Source: Branchiostoma floridae (Eukaryota; Chordata; Leptocardii; Amphioxiformes; Branchiostomatidae). Taken from it: DNA of 20,984 nt. The translations under genes and the position numbers were made by a program. The notes under the pieces are model-generated. The model was not told where the DNA came from. It saw only the letters and a program-made list of their open reading frames with translations, and did not search any database. Positions 1-10,098 of this stretch are shown here, piece after piece. Each line of letters begins with the position of its first letter. Position 1 is the first letter of the stretch. The stretch spans positions 9,245,779-9,266,762 of the forward strand of contig NC_049981.1 in assembly GCF_000003815.2 (NCBI RefSeq), written 5' to 3'.

Positions 1-463
1 GTATGGGGGTGTGGAAGGGATTCGTCATTTCAACACGTCGCGGTCAGGTTTTGCACTGGGAAAGTTCTAACGCCCGGGAAGGAATATATCCCGGGAAGCT
101 TGTAGTCTCGCACCGCCCTTCCTCCACAACATACACCAACGCCATAGACAGACTCAGTCTCAGAGAGATCGATGGCATGGACGAGCCTAAAGGAAGGGGC
201 GGATTGTATTATACTGTATCTCTTTCTTCATTTATTTTTCAACGAACAGAAAGGTTCAGGGGAGGTGTTGTAGTGCCAGTTTGTCATAAGGGCATACTGG
301 CACTGGGGCAAATATGACTTGTTTGCCATCTATCAGTTTTTATTCAGGATGGTTCACTATCACACAAAAATAAGGTGTACCAACCTGTCCCCATTCACCA
401 ACATTAAAAACATGCTTCAGGTCGTCGTCACTCTATAGAATGTAGACCATTCGTTGGCGTCTT

Positions 464-533
464 CTAGCGTCCAAGTTAAAAATGGCACGCTTGCAGACGC
501 TTCTTTACTTGTCATTTTTTAATTAGACGCTAG
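464..533. repeat. Imperfect inverted repeat, 23-bp arms
   Basis: The left arm (464-486, beginning CTAGCGTC and ending AAAAATGGC) and the right arm (511-533, beginning GTCATTTTTT and ending GACGCTAG) are reverse complements at 19 of 23 positions. A 24-nt loop separates them. Similarity weakens outside the arms. It could be an eroded foldback or MITE terminus, or a chance hairpin. No transposase or target-site duplication is visible. Confidence 0.6.
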
Positions 534-539
534 GGAGCG

Positions 540-560
540 CTCATGAACGGTCTTCATGAG
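540..560. repeat. Perfect 8-bp hairpin
   Basis: CTCATGAA at 540-547 and TTCATGAG at 553-560 are exact reverse complements around a 5-nt loop (cggtc). It begins 7 bp after the larger inverted repeat at 464-533, so the two may belong to one eroded foldback element. It has no U-run after it and no known function. Confidence 0.55.
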
Positions 561-1133
561 TTGAGGGACGCCAGTAATTTCCTTGTAATCATGAGGTAAA
601 TAAAACGATTTCTATCTGGGAAATCAGTCGCAGGTGTCCACAGCATCATCTACACGATCGTGGCAGTGTATATGACAATATCGTACACCCTAAATTAGTC
701 TAATAGGGGCAAAGTCATCTAGAAAACGCTATTTAGATTTACATAAACAAATTATCGGAAGGCCAGTCAGACAAATCATATAATGTCTTTGTTCTTACCT
801 GAGTATATTTTCCGGTACCTGACGAATTATCTGTTGTATGTTGTCAGTACTAGTAGTTCAGGTTCGCCTAGACGAGTAAACATAAGTCATTGTGCAATAG
901 CAAGCTGGGTGTTAAAGTTAATCCCGGGCGCTCCGGGAGCCACATATGGAAATACCAAAAGCAATCACGCGACTTTTTTTAAACCAATCAAATTTGATTT
1001 CGAATACTAATGGCTAATTTAAAACGCGCTATCTAATTGGATGGCAGAGGAAAAGACCTTAATCGGTGACCAATGGTGTCGTTTCAGTATTCAACATAAC
1101 AAAGACATTCAGCGTTCCGATTTGCTGATTGGC

Positions 1134-1164
1134 TGCAGTTTGATGATCATATTATCAAACTGCA
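1134..1164. repeat. Near-perfect 14-bp hairpin with 3-nt loop
   Basis: The arms 1134-1147 (TGCAGTTTGATGAT) and 1151-1164 (ATTATCAAACTGCA) match as reverse complements at 13 of 14 positions. The single mismatch is a G-T wobble on the plus strand. The loop is CAT. An inverted CCAAT motif (GATTGG, 1127-1132) lies immediately upstream and an E-box-like CACGTG (1164-1169) immediately downstream. It sits about 70-100 bp upstream of the weak first-exon candidate at 1231-1350. A regulatory palindrome is possible but not shown. Confidence 0.65.
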
Positions 1165-1230
1165 CGTGCAGGAAGACACATTGTCAATCACAGGTGCTTG
1201 TCAAGGAATTTTGGTTGCGTTGTTTATGTC

Positions 1231-1350
1231 ATGGAGGTTGGTTCCTTGTTCGTGTTTCGTCAGATTTTGCGTCGTTTGGGGATTCCGCGCGGGATATTCT
1301 ACGGAAGAGTGCGGGACTGCTGGCCGCCTAGAACTATACGAATGCCTGAG
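1231..1350 (+). CDS. Weak candidate first coding exon, product unrecognised
   Basis: An ATG at 1231 opens a 40-codon frame ending in ...CCT GAG followed directly by GTGAGT (1351-1356), a near-consensus splice donor in phase 0. The predicted N-terminus (MEVGSLFVFRQILRRLGIPR, then GIFYGRVRDCW) is rich in arginine and hydrophobic residues, with no acidic residue between positions 3 and 28. It would suit a mitochondrial presequence. I do not recognise the protein. The segment is more GC-rich than its surroundings and has an inverted CCAAT box and a hairpin upstream. Against it, no second exon is visible before the satellite at 1744, so any continuation would have to cross more than 12 kb of tandem repeat. 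It may equally be chance, a gene fragment, or a gene cut off by the array. Confidence 0.22.
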
Positions 1351-1743
1351 GTGAGTGGCTTACTCGTTACAATTTGTTAAATACCAATAAACGGACAGTT
1401 AACACTGATGATAATACATGCGTTCCATGCATTAGCTACCTTACGTTAGGCCATGTTAATTTGATTGTATGGATGACATCCAAACGCATCAATTCTCGGC
1501 AAAAAATTCAATGTCGCCCAAATATTCCAGTCAGATTTTCAAGAGGGTGGACCTATTTTCTCGGCTCTTCCGTCCAAAATGAAGGGACCTAAGTTATGAC
1601 AGAATTATTAACTTCCACAATTCTACCTTACGATTAAAGTGGTTGGTTGCAGAACAAAGGTTCTTTTTTCACCCATAGACATCTATGTTATATTTCGTGG
1701 TTTACATGGACGCGTTCATAATGAACTACGTGAAATAAGCCGA

Positions 1744-1787
1744 CATTCTTGAGCATACGCAGTACGAGCTCTGTTTAGGCGCAACCG
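1744..1787 (+). repeat. Truncated first unit at the left array edge
   Basis: The array begins with a partial, diverged copy of the unit's middle (ATTCTTGAGcATACGcag..., then GCTCTGTTTAGGCGCAACCG). It then jumps straight to CTTAAG at 1788. Compared with the standard unit, about 52 bp (from ATAGCCTCTT to the GGGGGGTGA end) are missing at this junction. Divergence at the edge is typical of satellite arrays, where terminal copies are not homogenised. Confidence 0.85.
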
Positions 1788-4700
1788 CTTAAGAACGCGA
1801 TTGTAGCTCAGAGCTTAAGTTCCGGCCCGGCAAGCTTGGTATGGTTGGAAAGATTGCTTCGCAAGGAATCGAAAGATAAAAACCGCAAAATGTTCGGACA
1901 CTTCCTTCTCGAGATATTCGTGAGTATACGGGCTCTGTTTAGGCGCAACCGATAGCCTCTTTTCTTGAAACACCGCCTGTCACGGCACCGGGTAGGGGGG
2001 TGACTTAAGAACGCGATTGTAGCTCAGAGCTTAAGTTCCGGCCCGGCAAGCTTGGTATGGTTGGAAAGGTTGCTTAGCAAGGAATCGAAAGATAAAAACC
2101 GCAAAATGTTCGAACACTTCCTTCTCGAGATATTCTTGAGTTTATGGCTCTGTTTAGGCGCAACCGATAGCCTCTTTTCTTGAAACACCGCCTGTCACGG
2201 CACCGGGTAGGGGGTGACTTAAGAACGCGATTGTAGCTCAGAGCTTAAGTTGCGGCCCGGCAAGCTTGGTATGGTTGGAAAGGTTGCTTAGCAAGGAATC
2301 GAAAGATAAAAACCGCAAAATGTTCAGACACTTCCTTCTCGAGATATTCTTGAGTATACGGGCTCTGTTTAGGTGCAACCGATAGCCTCTTTTCTTGAAA
2401 CACCGCCTGTCACGGCACCGGGTAGGGGGGTGACTTAAGAACGCGATTGTAGCTCAGAGCTTAAGTTCCGGCCCGGCAAGTTTGGTATGGTTGGAAAGAT
2501 CGCTTAGCAAGGAATCGAAAGATAAAAACCACAAAATGTTCGGACACTTCCTTCTGGAGATATTCTTGAGTATACGGGCTCTGTTTAGGCGCAACAGATA
2601 GCCTCTTTTCTTGAAACACCGCCTGTCACGGCACCGGGTAGGGGGGTGACTTAAGAACGCGATTGTAGCTCAGAGCTTAAGTTCCGGCCCGGCAAGTTTG
2701 GTATGGTTGGAAACATCGCTTAGCAAGGAATCGAAAGATACAAACCGCAAAATGTTCGGACACTTCCTTCTGGAGATATTCTTGAGTATACGGGCTCTGT
2801 TTAGGCGCAACCGATAGCCTCTTTTCTTGAAACACCGCCTGTCACGGCACCGGGTAGGGGGGTGACTTAAGAACGCGATTGTAGCTCAGAGCTTAAGTTC
2901 CGGCCCGGCAAGATTGGCATGGCAGGAAAGGTTGCTTAGCAAGGAATCGAAAGATAAAAACCGCAAAATGTTCGGACACTTCCTTCTCGAGATATTCTTG
3001 ATTATACGGGCTCTGTTTAGATGCAACCGATAGCCTCTTTTCTTGAAACACCGCCTGTCACGACACCGGGTAGGGGGTGACTTAAGAACGCGATTGTAGC
3101 TCAGAGCTTAAGTTGCGGCCCGGCAAGCTTGGTATGGTTGGAAAGGTTGCTTAGCAAGGAATCGAAAGATAAAAACCGCAAAATGTTCAGACACTTCCTT
3201 CTCGAGATATTCTTGAGTATACGGGCTCTGTTTAGGTGCAACCGATAGCCTCTTTTCTTGAAACACCGCCTGTCACGGCACCGGGTAGGGGGGTGACTTA
3301 AGAACGCGATTGTAGCTCAGAGCTTAAGTTCCGGCCCGGCAAGTTTGGTATGGTTGGAAAGATCGCTTAGCAAGGAATCGAAAGATAAAAACCGCAAAAT
3401 GTTCGGACACTTCCTTCTGGAGATATTCTTGAGTATACGGGCTCTGTTTAGGCACAACAGATAGCCTCTTTTCTTGAAACACCGCCTGTCACGACACCGG
3501 GTTAGGGGGTGACTTAAGAACGCGATTGTAGCTCAGAGCTTAAGTTCCGGCCCGGCAAGCTTGGTATGGTTGGAAAGGTTGCTTAGCAAGGAATCGAAAG
3601 ATACAAACCGCAAAATGTTCGGACACTTCCTTCTCGAGATATTCTTGAGTATACGGTCTCTGTTTAGGTGCAACCGATAGCCTCTTTTCTTGAAACACCG
3701 CCTGTCACGACACCGGGTAGGGATGACTTAAGAACGCGATTGTAGCTCAGAGCTTAAGTTCCGGCCCGGCAAGCTTGGTATGGTTGGAAAGGTTGCTTAG
3801 CAAGGAATCGAAAGATACAAACCGCAAAATGTTCGGACACTTCCTTCTCGAGATATTCTTGAGTATACGGGCTCTGTTTAGGTGCAACCGATAGCCTCTT
3901 TTCTTGAAACACCGCCTGTCACGGCACCGGGTAGGGGGGTGACTTAAGAACGCGATTGTAGCTCAGAGCTTAAGTTCCGGCCCGGCAAGCTTGGTATGGT
4001 TGGAAAGGTTGCTTAGCAAGGAATCGAAAGATACAACCCGCAAAATGTTCGGACACTTCCTTCTCGAGATATTCTTGAATATACGGTCTCTGTTTAGGTG
4101 CAACCGATAGCCTCTTTTCTTGAAACACCGCCTGTCACGACACCGGGTAGGGATGACTTAAGAACGCGATTGTAGCTCAGAGCTTAAGTTCCGGCCCGGC
4201 AAGCTTGGTATGGTTGGAAAGGTTGCTTAGCAAGGAATCGAAAGATACAAACCGCAAAATGTTCGGACACTTCCTTCTCGAGATATTCTTGAGTATACGG
4301 TCTCTGTTTAGGTGCAACCGATAGCCTCTTTTCTTGAAACACCGCCTGTCACGACACCGGGTTAGGGGGTGACTTAAGAACGCGATTGTAGCTCAGAGCT
4401 TAAGTTCCGGCCCGGCAAGCTTGGTATGGTTGGAAAGGTTGCTTAGCAAGGAATCGAAAGATACAAACCGCAAAATGTTCGGACACTTCCTTCTCGAGAT
4501 ATTCTTGAGTATACGGGCTCTGTTTAGGTGCAACCGATAGCCTCTTTTCTTGAAACACCGCCTGTCACGGCACCGGGTAGGGGGGTGACTTAAGAACGCG
4601 ATTGTAGCTCAGAGCTTAAGTTCCGGCCCGGCAAGCTTGGTATGGTTGGAAAGGTTGCTTAGCAAGGAATCGAAAGATACAAACCGCAAAATGTTCGGAC

Positions 4701-4802
4701 ACTTCCTTCTCGAGATATTCTTGAGTATACGGTCTCTGTTTAGGTGCAACCGATAGCCTCTTTTCTTGAAACACCGCCTGTCACGACACCGGGTAGGGAT
4801 GA

Positions 4803-5018
4803 CTTATGAACGCGATTGTGTCTCAGAGATTATGTTCCGGCCCGGCAAGCTTGTTATGGTTCCAAAGAATGCTTATCAAGGAATCGAAAGATACAAACCG
4901 CAAAATGTTCGGACACTTCCGTCTCGAGATATTCTTGAGTATACGGGCTCTGTTTAGGTGCAACCGATAGCCTCTTTTCTTGAAACACCGCCTGTCACGG
5001 CACCGGGTAGGGGGGTGA
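4803..5018 (+). repeat. Unusually diverged satellite unit
   Basis: This unit carries about a dozen private substitutions clustered in its first ~80 bp. Examples are CTTATGAAC for CTTAAGAAC, GTGTCTCAGAGATTATG for GTAGCTCAGAGCTTAAG, and TTCCAAAGAATGCTTATC for TTGGAAAGGTTGCTTAGC. Both AflII sites and the tRNA-like box A are destroyed. Neighbouring units on both sides are near-standard. It may be an old copy that escaped homogenisation or a patch of poor base calls. It is not next to a gap. Confidence 0.8.
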
Positions 5019-5881
5019 CTTAAGAAAGCGATTGTAGCTCAGAGCTTAAGTTCCGGCCCGGCGAGCTTGGTATGGTTGGAAAGGTTGCTTAGCAAGGAAT
5101 CGAAAGATACAAACCGCAAAATGTTCGGACACTTCCTTCTCGAGATATTCTTGAGTATACGGGCTCTGTTTAGGTGCAACCGATAGCCTCTTTTCTTGAA
5201 ACAACGCCTGTCACGACACCGGGTAGGGATGACTTAAGAACGCGATTGTAGCTCAGAGGCTTAAGTTCCGGCCCGGCAAGCTTGGTATGGTTGGAAAGGT
5301 TGCTTAGCAAGGAATCGAAAGATACAAACCGCAAAATGTTCGGACACTTCCGTCTCGAGATATTGTTGAGTATACGGGCTCTGTTTAGGCGCAACCGATA
5401 GCCTCTTTTCTTGAAACACCGCCTGTCACGGCACCGGGTAGGGGGGTGACTTAAGAACGCGATTGTAGCTCAGAGCTTAAGTTCCGGCCCGGCAAGCTTG
5501 GTATGGTTGGAAAGGTTGCTTAGCAAGGAATCGAAAGATACAAACCGCAAAAAGTTCGAACACTTCCTTCTCGAGATATTCTTGAGTATACGGTCTCTGT
5601 TTAGGTGCAACCGATAGCCTCTTTTCTTGAAACACCGCCTGTCACGACACCGGGTTAGGGGGTGACTTAAGAACGCGATTGTAGCTCAGAGCTTAAGTTC
5701 CGGCCCGGCAAGCTTGGTATGGTTGGAAAGGTTGCTTAGCAAGGAATCGAAAGATACAAACCGCAAAATGTTCGGACACTTCCTTCTCGAGATATTCTTG
5801 AGTATACGGGCTCTGTTTAGGTGCAACCGATAGCCTCTTTTCTTGAAACACCGCCTGTCACGGCACCGGGTAGGGGGGTGA

Positions 5882-6097
5882 CTTAAGAACGCGATTGTAG
5901 CTCAGAGCTTAAGTTCCGGCCCGGCAAGCTTGGTATGGTTGGAAAGGTTGCTTAGCAAGGAATCGAAAGATACAAACCGCAAAATGTTCGGACACTTCCT
6001 TCTCGAGATATTCTTGAGTATACGGGCTCTGTTTAGGTGCAACCGATAGCCTCTTTTCTTGAAACACCGCCTGTCACGGCACCGGGTAGGGGGGTGA
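5882..6097 (+). repeat. Reference satellite unit (common form, 216 bp)
   Basis: This copy is given as a map of the unit. CTTAAG begins at 5882, and the tRNA-like 90-bp module spans 5891-5980. A second CTTAAG is at 5908, HindIII AAGCTT lies in the 5920s-5930s, and the hairpin TTGC-TTA-GCAA is at 5948-5958. XhoI CTCGAG is just after 6000, GTATAC is near 6019, and TTTT is at 6054-6057. The segment CTTGAAACACCGCCTGTCAC is at 6058-6077, and the G-rich end (GGGTAGGGGGGTGA) finishes the unit. It belongs to the class with GGGCTC, CACGGCAC and six terminal Gs. Confidence 0.85.
5891..5980 (+). other. tRNA-like 90-bp module inside the satellite unit
   Basis: The module starts GCGATTG-TAGCTCAG. A 7-nt would-be acceptor strand is followed by TAGCTCAG, the exact box-A core of many tRNAs at the correct offset (nt 8). 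At nt 58-68 a small hairpin (TTGC-TTA-GCAA) occupies the place of a type-II variable arm. Next comes GGAATCGAAAG (nt 69-79), which fits box B (GGTTCGANNCC) only with one inserted base. The module ends ACAAACCGC, whose last bases pair with GCGATTG at five of seven positions. There is no proper T-stem and the D-stem would be abnormal, so this is not a functional tRNA. At most it is a decayed tRNA or SINE head. The pattern repeats in almost every unit of the array. Confidence 0.35.
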
Positions 6098-9000
6098 CTT
6101 AAGAACGCGATTGTAGCTCAGAGCTTAAGTTCCGGCCCGGCAAGCTTGGTATGGTTGGAAAGGTTGCTTAGCAAGGAATCGAAAGATACAAACCGCAAAA
6201 TGTTCGGACACTTCCTTCTCGAGATATTCTTGAGTATACGGTCTCTGTTTAGGTGCAACCGATAGCCTCTTTTCTTGAAACACCGCCTGTCACGACACCG
6301 GGTTAGGGGGTGACTTAAGAACGCGATTGTAGCTCAGAGCTTAAGTTCCGGCCCGGCAAGCTTGGTATGGTTGGAAAGGTTGCTTAGCAAGGAATCGAAA
6401 GATACAAACCGCAAAATGTTCGGACACTTCCTTCTCGAGATATTCTTGAGTATACGGGCTCTGTTTAGGTGCAACCGATAGCCTCTTTTCTTGAAACACC
6501 GCCTGTCACGGCACCGGGTAGGGGGGTGACTTAAGAACGCGATTGTAGCTCAGAGCTTAAGTTCCGGCCCGGCGAGCTTGGTATGGTTGGAAAGGTTGCT
6601 TAGCAAGGAATCGAAAGATGAAAACCGCAAAATGTTCGGACACTTCCTTCTCGAGATATTCTTGAGTATACGGGCTCTGTTTAGGTGCACCCGATAGCCT
6701 CTTTTCTTGAAACACCGCCTGTCACGACACCGGGTTAGGGGGTGACTTAAGAACGCGATTGTAGCTCAGAGCTTAAGTTCCGGCCCGGCAAGCTTGGTAT
6801 GGTTGGAAAGGTTGCTTAGCAAGGAATCGAAAGATACAAACCGCAAAATGTTCGGACACTTCCTTCTCGAGATATTCTTGAGTATACGGTCTCTGTTTAG
6901 GTGCAACCGATAGCCTCTTTTCTTGAAACACCGCCTGTCACGACACCGGGTTAGGGGGTGACTTAAGAACGCGATTGTAGCTCAGAGCTTAAGTTCCGGC
7001 CCGGCAAGCTTGGTATGGTTGGAAAGGTTGCTTAGCAAGGAATCGAAAGATACAAACCGCAAAATGTTCGGACACTTCCTTCTCGAGATATTCTTGAGTA
7101 TACGGTCTCTGTTTAGGTGCAACCGATAGCCTCTTTTCTTGAAACACCGCCTGTCACGACACCGGGTTAGGGGGTGACTTAAGAACGCGATTGTAGCTCA
7201 GAGCTTAAGTTCCGGCCCGGCAAGCTTGGTATGGTTGGAAAGGTTGCTTAGCATGGAATCGAAAGATACAAACCGCAAAATGTTCGGACACTTCCTTCTC
7301 GAGATATTCTTGAGTATACGGGCTCTGTTTAGGCGCAACCGATAGCCTCTTTTCTTGAAACACCGCCTGTCACGGCACCGGGTAGGGGGGTGACTTAAGA
7401 ACGCGATTGCAGCTCAGAGCTTAAGTTCCGGCCCGGCAAGCTTGGTATGATTGGAAAGGTTGCTTAGCAAGGAATCAAAAGATGAAACCGCAAAAATGTT
7501 CGAACACTTCCTTCTCGAGATATTCTTGAGTATACGGGCTCTGTTTAGGTGCAACCGATAGCCTCTTTTCTTGAAACACCGCCTGTCACGACACCGGGTT
7601 AGGGGGTGACTTAAGAACGCGATTGTAGCTCAGAGCTTAAGTTCCGGCCCGGCAAGCTTGGTATGGTTGGAAAGGTTGCTTAGCAAGGAATCGAAAGATA
7701 CAAACCGCAAAATGTTCGGACACTTCCTTCTCGAGATATTCTTGAGTATACGGGCTCTGTTTAGGTGCAACCGATAGCCTCTTTTCTTGAAACACCGCCT
7801 GTCACGGCACCGGGTAGGGGGGTGACTTAAGAACGCGATTGTAGCTCAGAGCTTAAGTTCCGGCCCGGCAAGCTTGGTATGGTTGGAAAGGTTGCTTAGC
7901 AAGGAATCGAAAGATACAAACCGCAAAATGTTCGGACACTTCCTTCTCGAGATATTCTTGAGTATACGGGCTCTGTTTAGGTGCAACCGATAGCCTCTTT
8001 TCTTGAAACACCGCCTGTCACGGCACCGGGTAGGGGGGTGACTTAAGAACGCGATTGTAGCTCAGAGCTTAAGTTCCGGCCCGGCAAGCTTGGTATGGTT
8101 GGAAAGGTTGCTTAGCAAGGAATCGAAAGATACAAACCGCAAAATGTTCGGACACTTCCTTCTCGAGATATTCTTGAGTATACGGTCTCTGTTTAGGTGC
8201 AACCGATAGCCTCTTTTCTTGAAACACCGCCTGTCACGACACCGGGTAGGGGGGTGACTTAAGAACGCGATTGTAGCTCAGAGCTTAAGTTCCGGCCCGG
8301 CAAGTTTGGTATGGTTGGAAAGGTTGCTTAGCATGGAATCGAAAGATACAAACCGCAAAATGTTCGGACACTTCCTTCTCGAGATATTCTTGAGTATACG
8401 GGCTCTGTTTAGGTGCAACCGATAGCCTCTTTTCTTGAAACACCGCCTGTCACGACACCGGGTTAGGGGGTGACTTAAGAACGCGATTGTAGCTCAGAGC
8501 TTAAGTTCCGGCCCGGCAAGCTTGGTATGGTTGGAAAGGTTGCTTAGCAAGGAATCGAAAGATAAAAACCGCAAAATGTTCGGACACTTCCTTCTCGAGA
8601 TATTCTTGAGTATACGGGCTCTGTTTAGGTGCAACCGATAGCCTCTTTTCTTGAAACACCGCCTGTCACGACACCGGGTTAGGGGGTGACTTAAGAACGC
8701 GATTGTAGCTCAGAGCTTAAGTTCCGGCCCGGCAAGCTTGGTATGGTTGGAAAGGTTGCTTAGCAAGGAATCGAAAGATAAAAACGGCAAAATGTTCGGA
8801 CACTTCCTTCTCGAGATATTCTTGAGTATACGGGCTCTGTTTAGGCGCAACCGATAGCCTCTTTTCTTGAAACACCGCCTGTCACGGCACCGGGTAGGGG
8901 GGTGACTTAAGAACGCGATTGTAGCTCAGAGCTTAAGTTCCGGCCCGGCAAGCTTGGTATGGTTGGAAAGGTTGCTTAGCAAGGAATCGAAAGATACAAA

Positions 9001-10098
9001 CCGCAAAATGTTCGGACACTTCCTTCTCGAGATATTCTTGAGTATACGGGCTCTGTTTAGGTGCAACCGATAGCCTCTTTTCTTGAAACACCGCCTGTCA
9101 CGGCACCGGGTAGGGGGTGACTTAAGAACGCGATTGTAGCTCAGAGCTTAAGTTGCGGCCCGGCAAGCTTGGTATGGTTGGAAAGGTTGCTTAGCAAGGA
9201 ATCGAAAGATACAAACCGCAAAATGTTCGGACACTTCCTTCTCGAGATATTCTTGAGTATACGGTCTCTGTTTAGGTGCAACCGATAGCCTCTTTTCTTG
9301 AAACACCGCCTGTCACGACACCGGGTTAGGGGGTGACTTAAGAACGCGATTGTAGCTCAGAGCTTAAGTTCCGGCCCGGCAAGCTTGGTATGGTTGGAAA
9401 GGTTGCTTAGCAAGGAATCGAAAGATACAAACCGCAAAATGTTCGGACACTTCCTTCTCGAGATATTCTTGAGTATACGGGCTCTGTTTAGGCGCAACCG
9501 ATAGCCTCTTTTCTTGAAACACCGCCTGTCACGGCACCGGGTAGGGGGGTGACTTAAGAACGCGATTGTAGCTCAGAGCTTAAGTTCCGGCCCGGCAAGC
9601 TTGGTATGGTTGGAAAGGTTGCTTAGCAAGGAATCGAAAGATGAAAACCGCAAAATGTTCGGACACTTCCTTCTCGAGATATTCTTGAGTTTATGGCTCT
9701 GTTTAGGCGCAACCGATAGCCTCTTTTCTTGAAACACCGCCTGTCACGGCACCGGGTAGGGGGTGACTTAAGAACGCGATTGTAGCTCAGAGCTTAAGTT
9801 GCGGCCCGGCAAGCTTGGTATGGTTGGAAAGGTTGCTTAGCAAGGAATCGAAAGATACAAACCGCAAAATGTTCAGACACTTCCTTCTCGAGATATTCTT
9901 GAGTATACGGGCTCTGTTTAGGTGCAACCGATAGCCTCTTTTCTTGAAACACCGCCTGTCACGGCACCGGGTAGGGGGGTGACTTAAGAACGCGATTGTA
10001 GCTCAGAGCTTAAGTTCCGGCCCGGCAAGTTTGGTATGGTTGGAAAGATCGCTTAGCAAGGAATCGAAAGATAAAAACCGCAAAATGTTCGGACACTT

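Larger units (their letters stand above)
1..1743. other. Left flank of the satellite, no confident gene
   Basis: I see no protein-coding gene that I can defend here. Open frames are short (up to about 104 codons at 3-317) and show no recognisable domain or codon pattern. The stretch is AT-rich with scattered palindromes and hairpins, which are listed separately (464-533, 540-560, 653-662, 986-999, 1134-1164). A CCCGGGA...TCCCGGG inverted pair sits at 74-96. The only candidate coding piece is at 1231-1350. The sequence between 1351 and 1743 looks like intron or intergenic DNA. The satellite starts abruptly at about 1744. Confidence 0.6.

Noticed and set aside
3-317. 104-codon open frame at the left edge
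   Set aside because: No recognisable domain and a composition like the surrounding non-coding DNA. The ATG is at the window edge, and there is no conserved-looking splice context that I could find.
1041-1331. 96-codon frame (1041-1331) and overlapping frame 1166-1354
   Set aside because: Cys/Trp-rich with no domain, and it covers the hairpin at 1134-1164. Only the shorter frame from 1231 ends at a good splice donor.
5170-5394. 74-codon minus-strand frame and the 63-codon plus frame at 4766-4957 inside the array
   Set aside because: Both are satellite sequence that happens to lack stops in aberrant units. Standard units are closed in the same frames and no protein-like pattern is present.
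5891-5980. Functional tRNA gene
   Set aside because: The A-box core and acceptor-like ends are present, but there is no T-stem, the D-arm would have a one-base loop, and no anticodon stem can be drawn convincingly. It is kept only as a tRNA-like module.
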